A stretch of DNA of 64,000 nucleotides from Paenibacillus sp. FSL R10-2734 (GTDB taxonomy: Bacteria; Bacillota; Bacilli; Paenibacillales; Paenibacillaceae), in assembly GCF_037963865.1 (NCBI RefSeq), contig NZ_CP150170.1, positions 1,674,001 through 1,738,000 of the forward strand, read 5' to 3'. The notes beneath the pieces were generated by a model. That model had not been told where the DNA came from and did no database searches. It was given only the letters and a program-made list of their open reading frames with translations. Positions 52,087-61,614 of this stretch are shown here, one piece after another. Numbering within the stretch: position 1 is the stretch's first letter; each line of letters begins with the position of its first letter. A program made the translations under genes and the position numbers.

Positions 52087-54192
52087 GTGAGTTTTTTCCG
52101 TAAGCAGGCCTCACCGCCAGATGAGACCAACAGTAAAAGTTCCATAGGCCTGCGACTCAACGTGTTTTTCTTTAGCACGTTCGTTATATTTTGCGTGATT
52201 ATTATACGCCTGGCTGTGTTGCAGTTCGTGGAAGGACCAACTTTAACTGAAGTGGAGACAAGTAGAGATACCAAAAATGTACCCCTTGCATCCATGCGAG
52301 GTGTAATTTATGCTGCTGAAGGTGAGAAGTTAGCGTATTCTACGCCGGTACAATCGCTGTATATTACGCTCAATAAGGATTTTACAGCTAAGGAAACAGA
52401 TAAAGTTACCGGTAAAACCACCCTGACCCCAGAAGCTAAAGCCAAGTCAGATGCATTGGCGGCTAAGCTGGTAGCTGATTTCAATAAATACGGCGATCCA
52501 AATGCAGAGAAAATGACAGAAGAAGATGTAATTGAAGCACTGGATTTATATTTCCGGAAATCTCTTGGCTTTATGGCACGACGAATTAAGGCTGACCTGA
52601 CTACTCAGGAAGTAGCCTACTTCATGGAACATAAGGGAGAGTACCCAGGCCTTGAAATTGTCGAGGAAAGTATTCGTCACTACGATAAAGACACGGTTGC
52701 CGTACAGACGGTAGGTTATATCAAGCCTTTTAAATCGGCAAACAGCCTTAATATCTATAAGAATATCTTAAATGCTATGAAGAATAATCCGGAGCCAGGA
52801 CTGACTTATAAGGATGACGAATTTGTCGGATTTGATGGTCTGGAGCTGCAGTATCAAAGAGAGCTTCGGGGACAAAATGGCTATCAGGAAATCTCCGTCA
52901 ATCCGCAGAACATGGCAGAGAAAATCGAACGAGTAGTCCCTCCTGTGAAAGGCAATGACGTCTGGACAACCATTAATAAGAATATTCAGATGAAGACAGA
53001 ACAGGCGATTATGGATCAGATTAAGTGGCTGCATTCCAATCCTGTACAAGGTAAAACGCATCCTAATGCTTTAACTGGTTACGCTGTAGCGATGGAAGTC
53101 GATACAGGTAATATCGTCAGTATGGCGAGTATGCCGGACTACGATACTAATATATGGACATCAGGCTCCTTGTCCACAGATGTCTGGAACAGTATAATGG
53201 ACAACTATCAGAACGGTACCATTAATCCGATTTCTTCAGGAACGTCAGGGAATGGACTGAGGTCTGTACTGCTTCTAGGTTCAACGATTAAACCTTTGAG
53301 CGTACTCGTGGGTCTGAATGAAGGTCTCTTTACAACCTCAACCTACTATCCGGATAGAGGTTTCGCGACTTTTGGTAAAGCAGGTCATGAAACCAAGGTA
53401 AGAAACTCTGGTGGACACGTATACGGTTCTATGGATCCTGCAAGAGCGATTGAGAAATCCTCGAATGCGTTCATGGTGGATATGATCGGTAAAAGATTGT
53501 ATGACAAGTACAAAAGTAAGGGCGTAGATGTCTGGGATAAGTATATGAAAGAGTTTGGTCTTGGTGTATCTACGGGAAGTGGTCTGCCAAATGAATTCTT
53601 AGGACAGATCAACTATACCAATATAGAGGCTGCGGGTAGTGCTCAAGCGGCACTTGTCTATGCTTCTTTCGGCCAACAAGGTAGCTATACAGTGTTGCAG
53701 CTTGCGCAATATGTAGCCACACTTGCTAATGAAGGACAGCGGATTAAACCTCAGCTGGTTAGCAAGATTACAGATGCTGACGGAAAAGTGGTCAAGGAGT
53801 TCGGTCGTGAGGTGCTGAATGAAGTAACATCCTTCGATAAATCCTACTGGAATGAAATACAGCAGGGTATGCGAAGCACAGTTAGTGCTTTTTCTGATTT
53901 CCCTTATGATTTTGCTCGTAAGACAGGTACATCTCAGCAAGTAGCTAAGGGGCAGATTCGCGATAACGGTGTATTTATTGCCTATGCTCCACGTAATAAT
54001 CCTAAACTGGCAGTAGCCGTAGTCATTCCAGAGGGGGGCTTTGGTTCCCAAAGTGCTGCACCGGTAGCTCGCAAAATTTTCGATGCTTATGATTGGGAGT
54101 ACGGACTTGATGGCGTTCCGAAGAAGAGTCTTCAGTCTGGTAACAATGCTAATGATCCTGCGAAGGAGGGAACGACTACAGGTACTCAGTAA
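52087..54192 (+). CDS. Class B penicillin-binding protein, copy 2
   Basis: 701 aa from GTG 52087, closely similar to the preceding gene throughout. Active-site motifs are intact: S399-T-I-K402, S458-S-N460 and K612-T-G-T. The C-terminus carries an extra Asn/Thr/Gly tail. Both copies share NNGVF-type signatures and the end block YDWEYGLDGVPKK. Two nearly equal transpeptidases in tandem suggest condition-specific use or a recent duplication. Confidence 0.92.
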   Translation: MSFFRKQASPPDETNSKSSIGLRLNVFFFSTFVIFCVIIIRLAVLQFVEGPTLTEVETSRDTKNVPLASMRGVIYAAEGEKLAYSTPVQSLYITLNKDFTAKETDKVTGKTTLTPEAKAKSDALAAKLVADFNKYGDPNAEKMTEEDVIEALDLYFRKSLGFMARRIKADLTTQEVAYFMEHKGEYPGLEIVEESIRHYDKDTVAVQTVGYIKPFKSANSLNIYKNILNAMKNNPEPGLTYKDDEFVGFDGLELQYQRELRGQNGYQEISVNPQNMAEKIERVVPPVKGNDVWTTINKNIQMKTEQAIMDQIKWLHSNPVQGKTHPNALTGYAVAMEVDTGNIVSMASMPDYDTNIWTSGSLSTDVWNSIMDNYQNGTINPISSGTSGNGLRSVLLLGSTIKPLSVLVGLNEGLFTTSTYYPDRGFATFGKAGHETKVRNSGGHVYGSMDPARAIEKSSNAFMVDMIGKRLYDKYKSKGVDVWDKYMKEFGLGVSTGSGLPNEFLGQINYTNIEAAGSAQAALVYASFGQQGSYTVLQLAQYVATLANEGQRIKPQLVSKITDADGKVVKEFGREVLNEVTSFDKSYWNEIQQGMRSTVSAFSDFPYDFARKTGTSQQVAKGQIRDNGVFIAYAPRNNPKLAVAVVIPEGGFGSQSAAPVARKIFDAYDWEYGLDGVPKKSLQSGNNANDPAKEGTTTGTQ

Positions 54193-54269
54193 CTCTGACC
54201 CTAAGGTGAATATTGAATAAAAAATAAACAGCTCTTCTATAGAGAGCACATAAGAATGGAGGGGTGGCA

Positions 54270-55025
54270 ATGACTGCCAAATACCGCCTGCTTGCATTGG
54301 ATATGGATGGAACCCTACTGAATGATGAACAGATTATTACACCTACAACGGTGAAATGGCTTCAAAAGGCGGTCGACGCAGGCGTTCATGTCTGTCTGTC
54401 GACAGGCCGAGCTTTTACAAGTGCATTTCCATATGCGGAGCAGCTTGGACTAGAAACACCGATGATTACTGTAAACGGTAGTGAGGTATGGCGAGCACCG
54501 CATGAAATTTATCGCCGATCTCTGATGGACCCTATGCTGGTACAACAAATGCATGGGCTTGCGAAGGAAGATGACATCTGGTTCTGGGCCTATTCTACGG
54601 AAAAGGTCCACAAACAGGATAACTGGGATGGGGATGTCACAGGCAGAGAATGGCTTAAATTCGGTTATCACACCGAAGATGATGAGCTTCGGCATAAGCT
54701 GCTGCTTCGCCTTCAAGATATGGGTGGTCTGGAGATTACCAACTCTTCTCCGCATAATTTGGAGATCAATCCTCTAGGTGTGAATAAAGCAACCGGAATC
54801 ATGGAAGTCTGCAAGCTGCTTGGGCTAGAGATGTCCCAAGTTATAGCGGTTGGTGATAGTCTCAACGACCTTGCAGCGATTCAGCAGGCAGGGCTTGGGG
54901 TCGCCATGGGCAACGCTCAGGAGACGGTTAAAGAAGAGGCTGATGCTGTGGTGGCATCGAATAATAATGACGGAATCGCCGAAGTCATTCAAAAATATAT
55001 TTTTAATGAAGCTGTTTCGAAGTGA
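54270..55025 (+). CDS. Cof-type HAD-IIB phosphatase
   Basis: 251 aa from ATG 54270 (GGAGG 7 nt upstream; GTG 54264 is too close). HAD motifs: LALDMDGTLL (I), LSTGR (II), the Lys in GVNKATGIMEV (III) and IAVGDSLNDLAAI (IV). The C2-type cap lies between II and III. Acts on sugar or nucleotide phosphates; specific substrate unknown. Confidence 0.92.
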   Translation: MTAKYRLLALDMDGTLLNDEQIITPTTVKWLQKAVDAGVHVCLSTGRAFTSAFPYAEQLGLETPMITVNGSEVWRAPHEIYRRSLMDPMLVQQMHGLAKEDDIWFWAYSTEKVHKQDNWDGDVTGREWLKFGYHTEDDELRHKLLLRLQDMGGLEITNSSPHNLEINPLGVNKATGIMEVCKLLGLEMSQVIAVGDSLNDLAAIQQAGLGVAMGNAQETVKEEADAVVASNNNDGIAEVIQKYIFNEAVSK

Positions 55026-55062
55026 ATCCATAGAGCATATTTGCTATTAGGAGGTTAAGGTA

Positions 55063-55548
55063 TTGACGATCCTGGGTTGGATTCTAATTATTGCTTTATT
55101 CGCCGTAGGACTGGCCGGTGCTGTGTATCCTATCCTGCCGGGTGCGCTTGCGATTTATCTTGCCTTTTTTGTATACGGCTGGTTCTTTTCTTTCGAACCC
55201 TTTGGTGTTTGGTTTTGGATTATTCAAACGCTGATCGTTGTGGTTCTATTCGTAGCTGATTACGTTGTAGGAGCGTGGGGTGTTAAGAAGTTCGGCGGCT
55301 CACGGTCATCGATTATCGGGAGTACGATTGGGCTAATCCTTGGTCCATTTGTAATCCCGGCCTTTGGCCTTATTATTGGTCCGTTTCTGGGTGCCTTTAT
55401 TGGAGAATTGATCGTGGGTTCTTCACCAGCTAAAGCTGCCAAGGTAAGTGTAGGATCAATACTTGGGTTGTTTAGTAGTACTGTTGTCAAAATTGTGCTA
55501 CAAATTATAATGGTCGTCCTCTTCTTTATATGGGTCGTCCGGTTTTAA
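55063..55548 (+). CDS. DUF456-family membrane protein
   Basis: 161 aa from TTG 55063 (TTAGGAGG site). Four to five Gly-rich helices with the DUF456 core VYPILPGALAIYLAF and YVVGAWGVKKFGGSRSSIIG, then the FVIPAFGLIIGPFLGAFIGE repeat. Function unknown. Sits between a HAD phosphatase and the flippase. Confidence 0.85.
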   Translation: MTILGWILIIALFAVGLAGAVYPILPGALAIYLAFFVYGWFFSFEPFGVWFWIIQTLIVVVLFVADYVVGAWGVKKFGGSRSSIIGSTIGLILGPFVIPAFGLIIGPFLGAFIGELIVGSSPAKAAKVSVGSILGLFSSTVVKIVLQIIMVVLFFIWVVRF

Positions 55549-55575
55549 TTTTAACAGTGAAGAAGGGGAAATGGT

Positions 55576-57204
55576 TTGTCCAAGAAAGAGTCTTTCGTAA
55601 AAGGCACGCTTATCCTTGCTGCTGCAGCTTTGGTGGCAAGGGTACTCGGGCTTGTTCAGCGGGTGCCGCTGGATCATATTTTTGATGATGTGGGGAGAGC
55701 ATCGTTTGGGGTTTCGAACAATATCTATTTGATGCTGCTAACCGTGGCTACAGCAGGTATTCCAAGTACACTCAGTAAAATGGTCTCCGAGCGGTACGCC
55801 CTGAATCGCCCAGAAGAGGCGAGACAAGTGTATCATGCAGCATTGCTATTTTCAGTAGTAGCAGGAGTAATCATGACTGCCTTGCTGTACATAGGCGCTC
55901 CGTTCTATGCGACACATATTGCTGATGTACCTGAATCAGCGATGGCAGTTAGAGCGATTGCACCTGCACTTTTACTGTTTCCGGCGATTGCCATGATGCG
56001 TGGATATTTTCAAGGGCGCAACAACATGATGGCTGGTGGTATCTCTCAGATCGTAGAGCAGTTTGCTCGCGTACTAGTCGCTATTTTACTAGCTTATATT
56101 CTATTACAGCAGGGTTATAACAATACAACGATTGCTGCTGGAGCATCCTTCGGTAGCGTAATTGGTAGTATTGCAGCCTTTGGTATCATGATTTATTTTG
56201 CAATCAAGCTGCGCCGAGAGGACAAACAGCAGGGTTTAAATTATGAGACCACTCAAAAATTACCGATTTGGGGAATTTACAAGGATATTTTTACACTTTC
56301 GATTCCGATCGTGCTTTCTTCGCTTACGATTCCAGTAGTGAATGTAATTGACACTTCTTTAGCTGTTCCGCTGCTTATCGATCAGATGGGTAGAGAGAGT
56401 GCAACAGCAGCTTTGGGTATACTAACCACGCGTGCACAAAGTGTGGCCGGAATTCCACCGGTACTAGCCATTGCGCTAGGAACCTCGCTGATTCCAATCA
56501 TTTCAGCTGCTTATGCTCGTCGTGATGAGGGACACCTGAAGAAGCAAATTACACTTGCTTTGCGGATTTCTATCCTGACAGGGATGCCAATTGTATTGGC
56601 GCTTGTGGCTGCGTCCTATTCTGTGAATGGATTATTGTTCAGTAGCTTGGACGGAAGTGGAATTGTGGCAATGCTTACGATTGGAACGATCTTTCAGATC
56701 ACTATGATGACAACGAACTCCATTTTGCTCGGTATGGGCAAATCACGTATTTCAATGTATTATGTGCTAGTGGGTATTATTGTTAAATTAGTTGCAAGCT
56801 TCTTCCTGAGTAAGGTATTTGGGATCTACGGGATTATCGGTGCAACAGCACTTTGTTTCGTAGTCATTACTATTCTTAACTTACGGATGCTGAAAACCAT
56901 TGTACCTTTCGAAATTATGGGCAAACGTTGGGGCGGTTTCGCGATCGCAGTCCTTGTATCCGGTGGAATTGGTTTTGGTTTGAACGAAGCTGGAATTCTG
57001 TTAACAGATCTAATGCCTGCACGTCTGGCGTTTCTGATTACTTGTCTTGTTGTAGGAGTCGCAGTAGTTGTTATTTATCTGGTAATGCTAGTTGTACTGG
57101 GTGTGCTTACTAAACAGGAAGTCTCCAGTTATCCGCGTGCTCTGCAAAAATTGCTCCATCCGCTGATGAAATTACAGCCTGCACGTGTTCGTATGAGAGA
57201 ATAG
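55576..57204 (+). CDS. murJ: MurJ/YtgP-type lipid II flippase (MOP superfamily)
   Basis: 542 aa, 14 predicted helices, from TTG 55576 (GAAGGGGAA site). Begins KGTLILAAAALVARVLGLV, then GVSNNIYLMLLTVATAGIPS and a LFPAIAMMRGYFQGRNNM segment, the pattern of Bacillus YtgP/MurJ and SpoVB. Near-exact length match to YtgP. Exports lipid II for the wall; SpoVB is the sporulation alternative. Two PBPs lie upstream. Confidence 0.85.
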   Translation: MSKKESFVKGTLILAAAALVARVLGLVQRVPLDHIFDDVGRASFGVSNNIYLMLLTVATAGIPSTLSKMVSERYALNRPEEARQVYHAALLFSVVAGVIMTALLYIGAPFYATHIADVPESAMAVRAIAPALLLFPAIAMMRGYFQGRNNMMAGGISQIVEQFARVLVAILLAYILLQQGYNNTTIAAGASFGSVIGSIAAFGIMIYFAIKLRREDKQQGLNYETTQKLPIWGIYKDIFTLSIPIVLSSLTIPVVNVIDTSLAVPLLIDQMGRESATAALGILTTRAQSVAGIPPVLAIALGTSLIPIISAAYARRDEGHLKKQITLALRISILTGMPIVLALVAASYSVNGLLFSSLDGSGIVAMLTIGTIFQITMMTTNSILLGMGKSRISMYYVLVGIIVKLVASFFLSKVFGIYGIIGATALCFVVITILNLRMLKTIVPFEIMGKRWGGFAIAVLVSGGIGFGLNEAGILLTDLMPARLAFLITCLVVGVAVVVIYLVMLVVLGVLTKQEVSSYPRALQKLLHPLMKLQPARVRMRE

Positions 57205-57284
57205 GTTTGACTTCTGCATGACATTTTGCTTCACTTAGAGAATAGAAGTTTGACAGATATGTGAATGAAAGGACTGAGAAAGCT

Positions 57285-57629
57285 ATGGACAAAATTAGTT
57301 CTCCTGCTGAATTTCAGGTAGCCATTCAATCTCCACGATTAACAATAGCCATCTTCAAGGCGGACTGGTGCTCGGATTGTAAATATATCGATCCTTTCAT
57401 CCCTGAGGTAGAACAAGCCTTTGCAGATCGTCTAACGCTGGTTGAGGTTGACGTTGATGCTGTGGGTGATGTTAGCCAGGAACAAAATATTATGGGGATT
57501 CCAAGCTTCGTCGCGTATTCCGATGGTCGCGAATTGGTTAGATTCGTTAATAAATTACGTAAATCCCGCGAGGAAATTGAGAATTTCCTGGATAAAGCGG
57601 TTCAAGTGTATCAAAGCCTTCAACAGTAA
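57285..57629 (+). CDS. Thioredoxin-family protein
   Basis: 114 aa from ATG 57285, with a weak ribosome-binding site; GTG 57261 would add eight residues. The redox site is WCSDC (KADWCSDCKYIDPF), the cis-Pro block is IMGIPSFVAY. A Ser in the active site differs from classical WCGPC. Cytoplasmic reductase of the YbbN/YtpP-like group; partner unknown. Confidence 0.9.
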   Translation: MDKISSPAEFQVAIQSPRLTIAIFKADWCSDCKYIDPFIPEVEQAFADRLTLVEVDVDAVGDVSQEQNIMGIPSFVAYSDGRELVRFVNKLRKSREEIENFLDKAVQVYQSLQQ

Positions 57630-57640
57630 TTTCGGGAAAC

Positions 57641-57680
57641 CACCGCTTTCGCCTGTTCGAGCAAAAGCGGTGTTTTTTTT
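57641..57680 (+). terminator. Terminator of the thioredoxin gene
   Basis: caccgcttt pairs with aaagcggtg followed by eight T. Confidence 0.88.
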
Positions 57681-57720
57681 AAAATGCTTCTTCATTACTA
57701 AAAACTGCGGGTGATATTTT

Positions 57721-58671
57721 TTGACGACAAATCAGTTGAAATGGCTTAGTTATCTTACTTGCCTTATCATGTTCCTCGCTGTACTTGGGGGAGCTGTAGT
57801 AACGAAGACTGGATCGGGATTGGAATGTGGAAATGAATGGCCGCTCTGTCATGGGAAGCTGATTCCGGCCTATACGGTAGGCTCGCTGATTGAATACACC
57901 CATCGCTTGTTCAGCGGATTGGCAGGGTTATTGTCACTTGCCTCAATGTTTGCTTTTTGGCGTTATGCTCGTAATCGGCGGGACTTGTTGGCATATGCAT
58001 TCATGACTTTGCTGTTTGTAATTGTTCAAGGTGGTATGGGAGCGCTTGCAGTAATTAAATCCCAATCTGCCGCTGTAATGGCACTTCATATGGGCTTCTC
58101 CTTGATCGCTTTTTCGAGCTCTCTGATGCTGGCACTTGGAACGAAAAGGCGGCATGAAGCAGGCGAATACGATCATAAGTTGGAAACTCAGAAGAAGCCA
58201 GTAAGCAAGGCTTTCCGTAATTTAACCTGCTTTACGGCTTTATATTCCTATGTTGTCGTTTATATTGGAGCCTTTGTGAGTCATACGGATTCACGCGGTG
58301 GATGTTCTGGCTGGCCGCTCTGTAACGGTGAGTGGGTTCCCGAGCTTTCCGGGGGAGTGGGTATTGTTTTTACGCACCGAATTGCAGCGTTGATTTTATT
58401 CATTCTTACCGCGGTGCTTGGACATTTAGCTTTTTGGAAACATAAGGATTACCCAGAGCTAAGAGCTCTTGGCGTAGCTGCTGTTCTGCTGTGCTTGATG
58501 CAGGTGTTTAGTGGGGCTGCTGTTGTTTATACGCTAGATAATGAAAGATTGTACATATTTGCTGCCTTAACTCATATTTTGTTGATTGCTTGTTTGTTTG
58601 GTGTTCTATGCTATATGAGTGTAAGAGTCTGGCAGCTGAGTAGAACGAGAAATGACGTTTTTCGAAAATAA
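57721..58671 (+). CDS. ctaA: Haem A synthase
   Basis: 316 aa from TTG 57721. Eight helices with the paired haem-ligand His segments IEYTHRLFSG and VFTHRIAAL, and the ECGNEWPLC and GCSGWPLCNGEW cysteine loops typical of Bacillus CtaA. Oxidises haem O to haem A for cytochrome oxidase. In B. subtilis ctaA is next to ctaB; here they are 12 kb apart, on the same strand. The LLACGVLCYMS-like end is hydrophobic. Confidence 0.93.
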   Translation: MTTNQLKWLSYLTCLIMFLAVLGGAVVTKTGSGLECGNEWPLCHGKLIPAYTVGSLIEYTHRLFSGLAGLLSLASMFAFWRYARNRRDLLAYAFMTLLFVIVQGGMGALAVIKSQSAAVMALHMGFSLIAFSSSLMLALGTKRRHEAGEYDHKLETQKKPVSKAFRNLTCFTALYSYVVVYIGAFVSHTDSRGGCSGWPLCNGEWVPELSGGVGIVFTHRIAALILFILTAVLGHLAFWKHKDYPELRALGVAAVLLCLMQVFSGAAVVYTLDNERLYIFAALTHILLIACLFGVLCYMSVRVWQLSRTRNDVFRK

Positions 58672-58808
58672 TCCAACCCATCGTGAGATACTGTTGTAAC
58701 GCCCTAGGTAGAAAGTTCCCTCCGTGGATAGAGTCGCTTTACCTGCGGAATAATAAAGTGAAAATCGGTATATCGTGGTGCTGGACAAAACTTTAGGAGG
58801 ACTGGGAT

Positions 58809-59543
58809 ATGCTGCGGGTATTACTTGGAGAGCCGCCTCGAAAGAACAGCGGTGTATTGGCTGATGCGATGGAGAACATGGCCACTTTTGCCGCCTTACT
58901 GCGTAAGGAAATGAGCGCCCATGAGGATAATGACCATGAATACCGCAAACTGGAGATTTGGACACGTGGATTAATCTCCTCATTGGATGAATTGGAGCAA
59001 AGCTGGTTCGCTGCTGCTTTTTACCGGAAATTAGTAATCGCAGGTTATATGGATGATATGTCACCAGTGGAACAGGGCGATTACGCACGTTATGTTTATT
59101 TTTATAAAAATGGATTTATCCGTGTGTTTTCTCTGCTGGACAAGCTTGGAACGGTGCTGAATCATTTTTATGACCTCAAAACATCCAAATTAAAAACGCA
59201 CTTCTCTTATTTTACAGTGCTTCGTCAACTTCAATTATTGAATGTGCATCCTGCGCTAGCCGATCAACTGGAACAAATTAAGAACTCCTATCGAGACCCG
59301 TTGGAGAATCTACGTAAGCGCAGGAATGCTGAAATTCATTATATGAATTCTGAAATGCAGGATGATTTGTGGCAGCGTCATCAAGGCCTGCATGATAAAA
59401 TTCAGCTTGAAGATCTGGATAGTCATCTTGAGGACTTAAAGCAATCCCTCGAAATGAACTGTAAAACATTAATCGCGGCATTCAGCTACAGTAATGAGCA
59501 GTTGCAGAAGGAAATAAGCAAGGGAAAGCGGGAAAGATCATAA
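58809..59543 (+). CDS. HEPN-domain protein (Cthe_2314 type)
   Basis: 244 aa, all-helical. The motif RNAEIH (R-x4-H) near residue 178 inside LENLRKRRNAEIHYM is the HEPN RNase signature, and the overall layout fits the Cthe_2314 HEPN family. HEPN proteins are often RNases or toxin partners, but no MNT antitoxin or second toxin gene lies next to it. GGAGG 8 nt before the ATG. Activity is unproven. Confidence 0.8.
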   Translation: MLRVLLGEPPRKNSGVLADAMENMATFAALLRKEMSAHEDNDHEYRKLEIWTRGLISSLDELEQSWFAAAFYRKLVIAGYMDDMSPVEQGDYARYVYFYKNGFIRVFSLLDKLGTVLNHFYDLKTSKLKTHFSYFTVLRQLQLLNVHPALADQLEQIKNSYRDPLENLRKRRNAEIHYMNSEMQDDLWQRHQGLHDKIQLEDLDSHLEDLKQSLEMNCKTLIAAFSYSNEQLQKEISKGKRERS

Positions 59544-59562
59544 GCGTTCAATATATTTCCTT

Positions 59563-59591
59563 TTGACAAAAAACAAGAAACTTACTATACT
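59563..59591 (+). promoter_or_regulatory. Sigma-A promoter of the metNIQ transcript
   Basis: TTGACA (59563-59568), 17-nt spacer, TATACT (59586-59591). Confidence 0.9.
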
Positions 59592-59643
59592 TATGCTTGC
59601 ATAAAAGTCTGTACGAATTCCAACATAAAATTTCATACTCTAT

Positions 59644-59847
59644 ATCTTATCGAGAGTGGCGGAGGGATAGGCCCGATGAAGCCCGGCAACCGATTTGTAT
59701 ATGCGCGATAAGCGTTACGTACAAATGTCATGGTGCTAATTCCTACAATGACACAAGATTTGTGGTCGTTGGCAGATGAGAAGGCATTGTCATAATAAAC
59801 ACACAGGGCCTCTTGCGATCTGCATCGATCGTCGGAGGTTTTTTTGT
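59644..59847 (+). promoter_or_regulatory. SAM-I (S-box) riboswitch with terminator, upstream of metNIQ
   Basis: The aptamer has GAGAGTGGCGGAGGGA, GGCCCGATGAAGCCCGGCAA and GGTGCTAATTCC in canonical order. A terminator stem (59807-59835) with a T-run follows. S-adenosylmethionine would end transcription before the methionine transporter genes. Outer boundaries are approximate. Confidence 0.96.
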
Positions 59848-59882
59848 ATGGAATATGTGAAATATAAAGGGGGCGACAAGCG

Positions 59883-60899
59883 TTGATTAATCTAAAAGGA
59901 ATAACAAAGGTATATGGAAAAGGCAGCGATGCGGCTACAGCACTTTCCGGATTGAATCTGTCTATCGAGAAAGGTGAAATATTCGGAGTCATCGGCCATT
60001 CTGGGGCGGGGAAAAGTACACTGATTCGCTGCATTAATCTGTTGGAGCGTCCGACAGAAGGAGAGGTTTGGGTAGATGGTGTTGAACTCACCAAGCTTAC
60101 CCAAGGTCAGCTGCAGGAACAGCGGCGCAAGATTGGGATGATTTTTCAACATTTCAATCTGCTGTCTTCTGCAACTGTGTACGATAATATTGCTTTTCCG
60201 CTACGACTTACAGGCACCTCGAGAGCTGATATTGATACAAAAGTAAAAGACTTGCTTGCCCTAGTTGGGCTTGAAGAACACCGGGATAAGTATCCCTCTC
60301 AGTTATCAGGAGGACAAAAGCAACGGGTCGGCATCGCACGTGCACTCGCCAGCGACCCTGATGTGCTGCTGTGTGACGAGGCAACCTCTGCGCTTGATCC
60401 ACAGACGACAGACTCGATACTTAAGCTGTTGCTCGATATTAATAAAAGGTTCCATCTGACCATTGTGCTGATCACTCATGAAATGCATGTGATTCAGAGC
60501 ATTTGCGACCGTGTCGCTGTCATTCATGGTGGCGGTATTGTTGAGCAAGGTAAAGTTGCGGAGGTATTCCTGAAGCCGCAGCATGAGGTGACTCGCGATT
60601 TCATCCGCAGTGAATCGCAGAATGAGGGGCCTCTTCGAGCGGCGCTTGATGCAGCTGCTGGAGACAACTCTCAGGCTGTCAAAATTACTTTTTTCGGAGA
60701 GAAGACCTATGGTTCAGCACTTTCCGATGTAGTACGTGAAACGGGTGTTAGCTTTGCCATTCTGCATGGCACCATCTCAACGATTAAAGATGTACCTTAT
60801 GGCCAAATGATTGTTCGTTTCGAAGGTCCAACTGAAGCGATCGCTGTTACGATAGCCGAACTAACTGCCCAAGGTCTTGAAGTGGAGGTGATTTCGTAA
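59883..60899 (+). CDS. metN: Methionine ABC transporter ATPase MetN
   Basis: 338 aa from TTG 59883 (AAAGGGGG site). ATPase motifs: GHSGAGKST (38-46), QLSGGQKQR, VLLCDEATSALDP and the switch His in VLITHEMHVI. The C-terminal ~80 residues form the NIL/C2 methionine-sensing domain (AVKITFFGEKTYGSALSDVV). Overlaps metI by one base (TAATG). Drives D- and L-methionine import. Confidence 0.95.
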   Translation: MINLKGITKVYGKGSDAATALSGLNLSIEKGEIFGVIGHSGAGKSTLIRCINLLERPTEGEVWVDGVELTKLTQGQLQEQRRKIGMIFQHFNLLSSATVYDNIAFPLRLTGTSRADIDTKVKDLLALVGLEEHRDKYPSQLSGGQKQRVGIARALASDPDVLLCDEATSALDPQTTDSILKLLLDINKRFHLTIVLITHEMHVIQSICDRVAVIHGGGIVEQGKVAEVFLKPQHEVTRDFIRSESQNEGPLRAALDAAAGDNSQAVKITFFGEKTYGSALSDVVRETGVSFAILHGTISTIKDVPYGQMIVRFEGPTEAIAVTIAELTAQGLEVEVIS

Positions 60900-61558
60900 T
60901 GAATTTCGCAGATTTAAATTGGCAAGAAATGATGGATGCTACAGTTGCTACTCTGAAAATGATAGTTTTTTCCGGATTGTTCACAATTATTCTTGGTTTA
61001 CCACTCGGAATTCTATTGTATTTATGCGAGAGATCGAATAGTATAGTAATCAGAGTAATTTACTCGGTCTTATCATTACTTGTAAATATCCTACGTTCCG
61101 TACCGTTTATTATTTTGATGGTGGCATTAATTCCTTTTACCAAAGAAATTGTCGGAACTTCCATTGGAGTACTCGGTACGATCCCACCGCTGGTGATTGG
61201 AGCAGCTCCATTCTTTGCTCGCTTGGTGGAGACGGCGCTAAGAGAAGTGGATCGTGGGGTAATCGAAGCGGCGCAAGGAATGGGAGCATCCACGAATCAG
61301 ATCGTTATGCGTGTTCTTTTGCCAGAAGCTCGTCCAGGTTTGATCGCTGGGGTTACGATCACACTGGTTACACTGGTCTCCTATACGGCAATGGCTGGCC
61401 AGGTTGGGGGCGGCGGACTTGGTGATCTAGCGATTCGTTATGGCTATCTCCGCTATGAGACGGAAATTATGCTTATTTCTATAACGTTTATTGTAATACT
61501 GGTGCAGCTACTACAAATGGCCGGTGATCGACTAGTACGACATTTCACACGGAAATAA
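60899..61558 (+). CDS. metI: Methionine ABC transporter permease MetI
   Basis: 219 aa, five helices, normal length. EAA loop EAAQGMGASTNQIVMRVLLP docks on MetN. The ATG at 60899 shares its A with the metN stop. LVSYTAMAGQVGGGGLGDLA is a strong family signature. Confidence 0.95.
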   Translation: MNFADLNWQEMMDATVATLKMIVFSGLFTIILGLPLGILLYLCERSNSIVIRVIYSVLSLLVNILRSVPFIILMVALIPFTKEIVGTSIGVLGTIPPLVIGAAPFFARLVETALREVDRGVIEAAQGMGASTNQIVMRVLLPEARPGLIAGVTITLVTLVSYTAMAGQVGGGGLGDLAIRYGYLRYETEIMLISITFIVILVQLLQMAGDRLVRHFTRK

Positions 61559-61614
61559 GGTAAATCCATATATAGCCTTATTCATACAAATAACAGATAA
61601 GAGGGGGATTTAAA

